64,000 bases of DNA from positions 186,001 through 250,000 of the forward strand of contig NZ_JACA01000012.1 in assembly GCF_000520995.1 (NCBI RefSeq), written 5' to 3'. Below, one piece after another: positions 57,748 through 64,000 of this stretch. The stretch is from Aquimarina macrocephali JAMB N27. GTDB lineage: Bacteria > Bacteroidota > Bacteroidia > Flavobacteriales > Flavobacteriaceae. Position 1 is the stretch's first letter; each line of letters starts with the position of its first letter. The notes below the pieces were generated by a model. The model did not search any database and was not told the DNA's origin. It saw only the letters and a list, made by a program, of their open reading frames with translations. The position numbers and the translations under genes are program-made.

Positions 57748-59874
57748 TTAATCCACAAGTGATAATTGAATTCTCTTTCTGCTTATATCTACTTCTATTA
57801 CGGTAACCATCAAGTGTTGTTGTAATTGTACCACGGCATTGACATCACTAATAAATTCGTTTGCCAGTTTTGAGATATGAATTAATCCACTTTCTTTAAT
57901 CCCTATATCGACAAAACATCCAAAATTTGTAATGTTATTTACAATTCCCGGTAGTTTCATTCCTGTTTTTATGTCTTCTATGGTTTTTACATTAGGATCA
58001 AATTCAAAGACTGTCACTTTTTTTCTAGGGTCCACACCCGGTTTTTCTAATTCTCTAACAATATCGGTTAATGTAGGAAGTCCTACCTCATCGGTAATAT
58101 AGTTTTGTAGTTTGATTTTTGTAATAGCCTCTCTATTTCCTATTAATTCACTTATAGGAACTCCCGCATCTTTTGCCATTTTCGAAACTAATTTATATCG
58201 CTCTGGGTGCACTGCAGAATTATCAAGTGGATTTTTAGGGCTGGTAATTCGTAAAAAAGCTGCTGCTTGTTCATAAGCTTTTCCTCCTAGTCTAGGTACT
58301 TTTTTGAGTTCCTCACGTGATTGTATTGCTCCATTTTCTGATCGATACGTTACAATATTTTCTGCAAGCTTTTCACCAATACCCGAAACATAGCTTAGTA
58401 GCGGGACACTAGCGGTATTTACATTAATACCCACACCGTTTACACAACTCATTACTACGGTATCCAATTCATTTTTGAGCTTAGATTGATCCACATCATG
58501 TTGATACTGCCCCACTCCAATAGCCTTTGGGTCGATTTTTACTAATTCTGCCAAAGGATCGGCTAGCCGTCTTCCGATAGATACTGCACCACGTACAGTT
58601 ACATCATAAGTTGGAAACTCGGCTCTGGCAATTTTGGATGCCGAGTATACCGAAGCTCCGCTTTCATTTACCATAAATACCTGGATTGGTTTCTCAAATG
58701 GTATTTTTTTAATAAAAGCTTCTGTTTCTCTGGCAGCGGTTCCGTTTCCTATTGCAATAGCTTCAATCTTATATGCATTTACCAGAGATCTGATTTTTTT
58801 GATTGCTCCTGTTACTTCTCGTTGTGGAGGATGGGGATAAATATTCTCGTTATGTAGTAAATCACCTTGATTGTCAAGACAAACCAGTTTACAACCTGAT
58901 TTAAAACCCGGGTCCAAAGCCAATATCTTCTTTTGCCCAAGTGGCGAAGCCAACAGTAATTGTTTTAAGTTTTGTGCAAAAACCTTTATAGCATTATCAT
59001 CAGCTTTTTCTTTAGATTGATTGAGTACCTCTGTAGAAATTGCCGGTGTTAATAATCGTTTATAAGCATCAGAACTAGCCAAAAACATATGGTCTGTACA
59101 AGCTTCGACATTAGTTTTGATCATCACATCGTCTATAATATCTAATGCATCGCCTTCTGGCACCGTAATTTTTACTCTTACTATTTTTTCATTTTCGGCT
59201 CTTAAAATTGCTAGTAAGCGATGTGAAGGACATTTATGAAGTGGTTCTTCCCAATCAAAATATTGTAAGTATTTCTGAGCAGCTACATCATCCTTTTTTG
59301 TCTTAATTACTGTAGAAGCTATTGTAGCTTTGCGTTGATATAATCTTCTCAGCCTATTTCTTATTTTTTCATCTTCATTAATCCATTCTGCTATAATATC
59401 TCTTGCTCCTTGCAATGCTAACTCTTCACTAGTAATAGTATCGTTTAGGTACTGCGACGCGACAAAAAGAATTTCTTCTTCTCTTTGCTGCATAATGATC
59501 TTAGCCAAGGGTTCTAATCCTTGTTCTTTGGCAACAGAAGCTTTAGTTTTTCTTTTTTTCTTATACGGTAAATACAGATCTTCTACTTGTGTAAGTGTAT
59601 CTGCAGATAGAATTTTTTTCTCTAATTCTGGTGTTAATGCTTCTTGCTCCTTGATCGTGGCTAATACACTTTCTTTTCTTTTTTGAAGAGCTTCAAAGGC
59701 AGCTTTAAACTTTACTATTTCGCCAACAGCCACCTCATCAAGGTCTCCAGTCATCTCTTTACGATATCTAGAGATAAACGGAATCGTAGCCCCATCATCT
59801 AGTAAGGAAATAGTTTTAGCAATTTGTTTTTCTGAAACAGGAATCTGCTTTGCTATAAAAGAAACGATACTCAT
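57748..59874 (-). CDS. tex: Tex family RNA-binding transcription accessory protein
   Basis: A 708-residue protein from the ATG at 59874 (MSIVSFIAKQIPVSEKQIAK). N-terminal helical part with ATIPFISRYRKEMTGDLDE, a YqgF/RNase H-like domain (ILALDPGFKSGCKLVCLDNQ, about 325-345; YQHDVDQSKL), helix-hairpin-helix motifs (LLSYVSGIGEKLAENIVTYR) and a C-terminal S1 domain (GIVNNITNFGCFVDIGIKES, about 636-706). It binds nucleic acid and affects transcription or RNA turnover. An upstream in-frame ATG at 59910 is less likely. Confidence 0.96.
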   Translation of the reverse strand: MSIVSFIAKQIPVSEKQIAKTISLLDDGATIPFISRYRKEMTGDLDEVAVGEIVKFKAAFEALQKRKESVLATIKEQEALTPELEKKILSADTLTQVEDLYLPYKKKRKTKASVAKEQGLEPLAKIIMQQREEEILFVASQYLNDTITSEELALQGARDIIAEWINEDEKIRNRLRRLYQRKATIASTVIKTKKDDVAAQKYLQYFDWEEPLHKCPSHRLLAILRAENEKIVRVKITVPEGDALDIIDDVMIKTNVEACTDHMFLASSDAYKRLLTPAISTEVLNQSKEKADDNAIKVFAQNLKQLLLASPLGQKKILALDPGFKSGCKLVCLDNQGDLLHNENIYPHPPQREVTGAIKKIRSLVNAYKIEAIAIGNGTAARETEAFIKKIPFEKPIQVFMVNESGASVYSASKIARAEFPTYDVTVRGAVSIGRRLADPLAELVKIDPKAIGVGQYQHDVDQSKLKNELDTVVMSCVNGVGINVNTASVPLLSYVSGIGEKLAENIVTYRSENGAIQSREELKKVPRLGGKAYEQAAAFLRITSPKNPLDNSAVHPERYKLVSKMAKDAGVPISELIGNREAITKIKLQNYITDEVGLPTLTDIVRELEKPGVDPRKKVTVFEFDPNVKTIEDIKTGMKLPGIVNNITNFGCFVDIGIKESGLIHISKLANEFISDVNAVVQLQQHLMVTVIEVDISRKRIQLSLVD

Positions 59875-59998
59875 AAAATCAAGTTTTAGAATCGCTAAAT
59901 ATAATGCCAAAAATGGCGGATTATTTTATGCGGAAGAGAAAGTTTTCTACAATTTTTTAGAAAATTGCTTTTATACATACAAGACGTATCACAAAATT

Positions 59999-62401
59999 CT
60001 AATTCAGATGTATTGTTTGAATCTTGGAGATCAAACTTCCATCACTTCCCATTCCTTCAATAAAAAGTGTAATATTCTCTAAGTTGGTATTCTTAATCTT
60101 AAACGTTCCTAAGCCGTCCTTATTAAAATCAACCCAAGGTTGCCAATGAATCAAACCATAGTCTATAAATCCCAAATCAAGATAGTTTGAATATCCTGGA
60201 TTATAAAACTCTTTAACAGGTTCAAATCCTTTTTCCATTGTGTATCCTACAGAATTTTCATCAATGTCAATTTTTGATCCTAAAGGAACTTTTCTAGTAT
60301 ATATCCTTATAGATGCCCCTGCGCCCCCTCGGGCACCCAAACCATAACTTATTTTATCAATATAAATTCTATCTACTTCATTAGTTCGTAATACTGTTAA
60401 CATACTTTTATCGCCTCTTAACTCAACATTATCCACAAATACAGGAACCTGAGTTGGAAAATTTATAGAACTTGGTGCACGGCTGTAAATAACTACATCT
60501 GAAGTAGCTGGTCTCTGATCGCGTATAAAAAAGCTTCCAACAGACTTAATATAGTCTAATATCACTGGAAAATCCCTTGCCATCCTAGGAGTGATTTTTT
60601 TAGAATTATTTTTAATGTATTTAAGTATTGGTACTTTACTTGTGTTTTCTGATTCTTCTTTACTTTTTGCCTTCAACAAAACTTCATCTAAAACCTCAAC
60701 ATTATCGGCAATAAACCCTTTAGGAATCTTTATGTTCTTGTTTATATTTTTGCTTTCTATATTATTTTGTTGTGAAATAACAATATCATTAAGTGGCTTT
60801 TTATGCTGATCTAATAGTATTTGTAAATATAATCTTGGCTCTACAAAAATATCATCAGAGGTTACCCCAGAAAGCTTAATTTCTTCCCCTTTTTCAGGAA
60901 AGAAATTAGGTAATTCAAAAGAATTTGTATTATCAACATCAATAAAATTACCTTTTTGATATGTAGTTGGATGCATATATAATTTATATATATCATCTTT
61001 GTTCTTACCTTGTATTTTTCCTTTTAGTATATACCCCTGATTAAATTCATACAACATGTTAGGCTTATTATTAAAGATGGTATTCCAACTATACTTACTC
61101 CAACCTTGAGTAATTAATAATAAATCAAGATCATATCTTTTTTTTCTGTCTATATCAGTAAAATAATATATTTCATTCTCTATAAAACCTTTTAAGTAAG
61201 GTCGTAATACCATTGCCGAATAAATATTATCGTTTGGATTATATGATTTTGTGCCTTCAGGTAATACAGAAATACTTAGATCATATCTAACTCCTTTTTT
61301 TGTAGGCACCTTGATATTTATTAATAAAGAATCTTTTATAGTCTTCTTGCTAGAAGCACTAATGTCCTCAACAGTTTTATCAAAAGAATTAAACAATAAT
61401 CTTTCTGCAATAGGGGTTTTCTCTTTAAATACGGTTAGTGTATTTATTCCTGGATAAAACACGTCTTTTTTTAATGAAATCCTCCTCTTTACTTCGTTAG
61501 GTAAAAAATGCAAAGGGATTTTCTTAGATAAGTGATTTTGTTTAACTAATAAATAATAATGATCACTGGCTAAATCCTCTAATGTTCTTGTATTGGTATT
61601 AAATTCTACCAACGTATGATCTGTTGCCATATTGTCAACTCTTATAGCTATTCCTTTATCATATGTTTGAGGAAATGGTATTTGTATTTTCTCGCCATTA
61701 TTGAGTTCTACAATTGCTTTATATTTTTTATCTAATCTTGGACGTATATTAAATTTGCCCATCCCAAATTTATTTGAACCAAATGAAATGATTTTATTTC
61801 CCTTATCATCAAAAACATAACCATTTTCAAAATGCACTCCATAACCTCTACTATTAATCAGTTTAAAACCAACGCTATTATCTGTGTCTGAGACTAGATA
61901 ACCACCTTCAGGAAGTAATTGAAAATCATATCTTAACTTTTCTGTTAAAACTTCTTCAGGATTGGGTTCTTTTATGATCTCTATTTTCTTGGTATAGGAT
62001 TCGTCTTCTATAAAATTATTCATCCAGTTCGTTGATACTCTCATATAGTAATTACCATTATTCCAAGTAGAATCAATTTTTATATTACCTCTAAAATTAC
62101 CTCTGGAACCAAAAAACAAACCATTATATAGTTCCTTTCCTTCCTGATTGAATAATTGAACATTAAAATTTGTTGAACCAAAAGATGGAAGATTATTTTG
62201 TCGATCATAAGCATAGCCTTTAAACCATACTTCTTCTCCATTAACATAAGTGCTTTTGTCCAAATGCAAGTATAATGTTTCTCTAGGTATACTGAAGTAA
62301 TCATTATTAGCTTGTTGTGCAGAGCGTGATAAACTATTATTCTGAGCATTTAATCCTATAGAAAGGAAGAACAATAGTAGTGTTGTAAAAAAGTGATTCA
62401 T
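59999..62401 (-). CDS. Large exported MG2/TonB-plug-like protein
   Basis: An 800-residue protein with a signal peptide (FFTTLLLFFLSIGLNAQ). Near residue 40 IPRETLYLHLDKSTYVNGEE and EVWFKGYAYDR form the MG2-type beta-domain seen in alpha-2-macroglobulin-like Bacteroidota proteins. The C-terminal part resembles a TonB receptor plug (SAPSS-like region about 640, then VFVDNVELRG and EVDRIYIDKISYGLGARGGA) but no beta-barrel follows. It is probably periplasmic or at the outer membrane; partners and function are unknown. Confidence 0.7.
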   Translation of the reverse strand: MNHFFTTLLLFFLSIGLNAQNNSLSRSAQQANNDYFSIPRETLYLHLDKSTYVNGEEVWFKGYAYDRQNNLPSFGSTNFNVQLFNQEGKELYNGLFFGSRGNFRGNIKIDSTWNNGNYYMRVSTNWMNNFIEDESYTKKIEIIKEPNPEEVLTEKLRYDFQLLPEGGYLVSDTDNSVGFKLINSRGYGVHFENGYVFDDKGNKIISFGSNKFGMGKFNIRPRLDKKYKAIVELNNGEKIQIPFPQTYDKGIAIRVDNMATDHTLVEFNTNTRTLEDLASDHYYLLVKQNHLSKKIPLHFLPNEVKRRISLKKDVFYPGINTLTVFKEKTPIAERLLFNSFDKTVEDISASSKKTIKDSLLINIKVPTKKGVRYDLSISVLPEGTKSYNPNDNIYSAMVLRPYLKGFIENEIYYFTDIDRKKRYDLDLLLITQGWSKYSWNTIFNNKPNMLYEFNQGYILKGKIQGKNKDDIYKLYMHPTTYQKGNFIDVDNTNSFELPNFFPEKGEEIKLSGVTSDDIFVEPRLYLQILLDQHKKPLNDIVISQQNNIESKNINKNIKIPKGFIADNVEVLDEVLLKAKSKEESENTSKVPILKYIKNNSKKITPRMARDFPVILDYIKSVGSFFIRDQRPATSDVVIYSRAPSSINFPTQVPVFVDNVELRGDKSMLTVLRTNEVDRIYIDKISYGLGARGGAGASIRIYTRKVPLGSKIDIDENSVGYTMEKGFEPVKEFYNPGYSNYLDLGFIDYGLIHWQPWVDFNKDGLGTFKIKNTNLENITLFIEGMGSDGSLISKIQTIHLN

Positions 62402-62603
62402 AAGCCCCTATTTATATTTTATTTCTCTAGTATATGAAATCCTTAAAACTCATATTAATTAACTGCTAAGGTTTTAACTAGATTTTTAGTTAAAAATGTC
62501 CTTTCAGAATTAAAAAACTAATAGTAATAAGGTTAAACTGTTTTTATAACTAGTTGTCAATTAAAAAACAGTAGATATTAAATTTCTGTAATGTCTATAA
62601 GAC

Positions 62604-63596
62604 TTAATCGAATTTTACCGTTTTTATAATTGCTTCAAGTTCAAATATATTATCTCTTTTACTTACCGAAGGAGCAAATACAAAGCCTTCTAATACCATT
62701 AATCTATTATTAGCAATGTCTTCTATAACATAATTAACAAATGGGCCCGACATAAAACGATCTTTGATCTCCCAGATTCCTTTGGTCTCGAAAGTAAATC
62801 TATTGTCTAACTCAATTTCATAAAGATAAGGTGCATAAGCCTCTTCGGTAATGAAATGACCAACTTCTGGGGTAGGAATTTTCACTGTTCCCATAGAATC
62901 TCTCATTTTTATGATACTAGAAACTGTATTAGAATCTTTGGTAACCGTTCCTAGTGGTAATTCATAGATCATAAGATTCATACTACCATGCTTAATATTT
63001 TTACGAATCCAGAAAAACTCATTTTCTTCAATAGCGATACGATATGCTGAAGGGATGTTTAAAGTGATTCCCATTTTTTCTTGTAACTGTGGAATCCTCT
63101 CTAAGGACTTTTTAATAATCGCTTGTTTTTCCTTAATTTCGATAGATTTATATTTCGAAATGATCTTTTCATGATTCTCTCGAATCAAAGTAGCAATATC
63201 TTCGTTTGTGGCTCCAGAGATTACTACGCCAATTTGAGGGTTAGAAAATTTGTTTTTTAACAACCCATATTTGTTTTCTCCTTCATTTTGTTTTTCAATC
63301 CAAAGAAAAATACGACTCTGTTTTGCGAGGCCGGTAAACGTTTCCTTTGGCATTTGTCGCAATGTAAACAAAGGTTCTTCTTGGGGTAGACCTGGTACTT
63401 CGGCTCCAAAATATTTTCTAATGGTATCACCAACATTACTGTTCCATAGTTCATTATCTACAACTACAGAAAGATGATTTATTCTTCCATTAGAGTGTGC
63501 CATAGATTCCTGGCTCTTCTGGTTTTCATCTTTTTTAACCTCTGTACAGCTAACGATACAAAGCATGCAAATAATTGCGAGGGATAATTTTCTCAT
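62604..63596 (-). CDS. DUF4837-type lipoprotein
   Basis: A 330-residue protein with signal peptide and lipobox LCIVSC (Cys at 17). The stretches LSVVVDNELWNSNVGDTIRK and YFGAEVPGLPQEEPLF match, from memory, DUF4837, a Bacteroidota family. It has the GPFVNYVIEDIANNRLMVLE stretch near the C-terminus. It starts 20 bases after the LysM protein gene and is likely co-transcribed with it, so a role at the cell wall or envelope is plausible. Confidence 0.85.
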   Translation of the reverse strand: MRKLSLAIICMLCIVSCTEVKKDENQKSQESMAHSNGRINHLSVVVDNELWNSNVGDTIRKYFGAEVPGLPQEEPLFTLRQMPKETFTGLAKQSRIFLWIEKQNEGENKYGLLKNKFSNPQIGVVISGATNEDIATLIRENHEKIISKYKSIEIKEKQAIIKKSLERIPQLQEKMGITLNIPSAYRIAIEENEFFWIRKNIKHGSMNLMIYELPLGTVTKDSNTVSSIIKMRDSMGTVKIPTPEVGHFITEEAYAPYLYEIELDNRFTFETKGIWEIKDRFMSGPFVNYVIEDIANNRLMVLEGFVFAPSVSKRDNIFELEAIIKTVKFD

Positions 63597-63616
63597 AAGG
63601 TAGATAATATTAGCGG

Positions 63617-64000
63617 TTATGATTTTGAAAGTTTCAGTGTCATACCTGGTTTTATACCACTACCACTAATATCGTTCCAATTTTTAAGATTTTCGACAGA
63701 TACACCTTTAAATTTTTGTGAAATGCTCCATAAAGTGTCTCCCGTCTTAACGGTATACACCTCTGAACTATTAGCTGCAACCCTAGTTAAGACTTTTTTT
63801 GTTGTGGTTTTTCTGGGTTTATCTACTACTGGTCTACGAGGATAAATGGTAAGACGTCGACCAATTTTAAGATTATTACTTCGTAAACCATTCCATTTTT
63901 TAATTTGACTTACTCTAACGCCATAGCGTCTTGCTATTTTTCCTAAATAGTCGCCACTACGTACTCGATATCGAATCCGATCATTTGCCTCTCGGTATTT
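63617..64000 (-). CDS. C-terminal LysM part of a probable MltD-type lytic transglycosylase (cut by window edge)
   Basis: The last 127 codons of a longer gene. Two LysM domains are visible: RYRVRSGDYLGKIARRYGVR with IKKWNGLRSNNLKIGRRLTI, and VYTVKTGDTLWSISQKFKGV with LKNWNDISGSGIKPGMTLKL, joined by a basic linker. In Flavobacteria the protein in front of DUF4837 is usually an MltD-type murein transglycosylase (from memory); the catalytic part lies outside the window. Confidence 0.75.
   Translation of the reverse strand, partial: KYREANDRIRYRVRSGDYLGKIARRYGVRVSQIKKWNGLRSNNLKIGRRLTIYPRRPVVDKPRKTTTKKVLTRVAANSSEVYTVKTGDTLWSISQKFKGVSVENLKNWNDISGSGIKPGMTLKLSKS

Noticed and set aside
59950..59972. 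Hairpin CAATTTT-TTAG-AAAATTG with T-run as a plus-strand terminator
   Set aside because: No plus-strand gene ends there, and the stem is all A/T except one pair; probably chance in AT-rich DNA.

Overview
The window is AT-rich DNA from a member of the Bacteroidota, most likely a marine Flavobacteriaceae bacterium (Aquimarina-like; the genus is a guess). Support for this: the split F1F0 ATP synthase operon (atpBEFHAG without atpD/atpC), a type IX secretion / gliding lipoprotein of the SprE/PorW type, many Bacteroidota-restricted families (DUF6168, DUF5687, DUF4254, DUF6427, DUF6341, DUF6909, DUF4837), TAnnTTTG-type promoters and little use of Shine-Dalgarno sequences. All family names come from reading the proteins, not from database searches.

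Layout. 1-8726: the ATP synthase operon on the minus strand (atpG runs off the left edge), with its small accessory membrane proteins, a double-glycine-leader peptide, a bactofilin and sprE/porW. 8727-11584: an accessory island on the plus strand. It holds a short repeat array, a six-cysteine peptide with a double-glycine leader, a seven-helix membrane AraC regulator and two cysteine-rich exported proteins, and ends at a perfect palindromic terminator. 11664-19934: housekeeping genes, namely an ABC exporter (ATPase plus DUF5687 permease), a ferredoxin reductase, a GT9/DUF4254 pair for cell-surface glycan, DUF6427/DUF6341 and purD.

20093-51092: a surface polysaccharide locus of about 31 kb, almost all on the minus strand. 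It encodes precursor supply for dTDP-L-rhamnose (rfbABCD), GDP-mannose (manA, manC), GDP-6-deoxyhexose, probably GDP-D-rhamnose (gmd plus an Rmd-like reductase), UDP-glucuronate and UDP-xylose (ugd, uxs). It also encodes a priming phosphoglycosyltransferase, three GT4-type glycosyltransferases, a flippase, three polytopic polymerase/ligase-type proteins, an MBOAT/AlgX-like O-acetylation pair, an FkbM-type methyltransferase, a leucine-rich-repeat lipoprotein and two Wzz-like chain-length proteins. One Wzz copy is broken by a single in-frame stop. The two Wzz genes are separated by a dead IS630-family element that itself contains a second dead insertion sequence. Removing the inner element with one copy of a 6-bp target duplication restores the outer transposase frame.

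51098-64000: DUF6909 (with a nucleosidase-like C-terminal motif), a GH3-family adenylating enzyme, an M23 peptidase, tatA, DUF2306, a second membrane AraC regulator, the Tex RNA-binding protein, a large exported MG2/TonB-plug-like protein, DUF4837 and the C-terminal LysM end of a probable MltD-type lytic transglycosylase.

The most interesting unexplained parts are the cysteine-rich peptide island at 9.0-11.6 kb, hairpins placed directly after atpE and atpA, the nested insertion sequences with an exact junction, and the nucleosidase-like signature in the DUF6909 protein.
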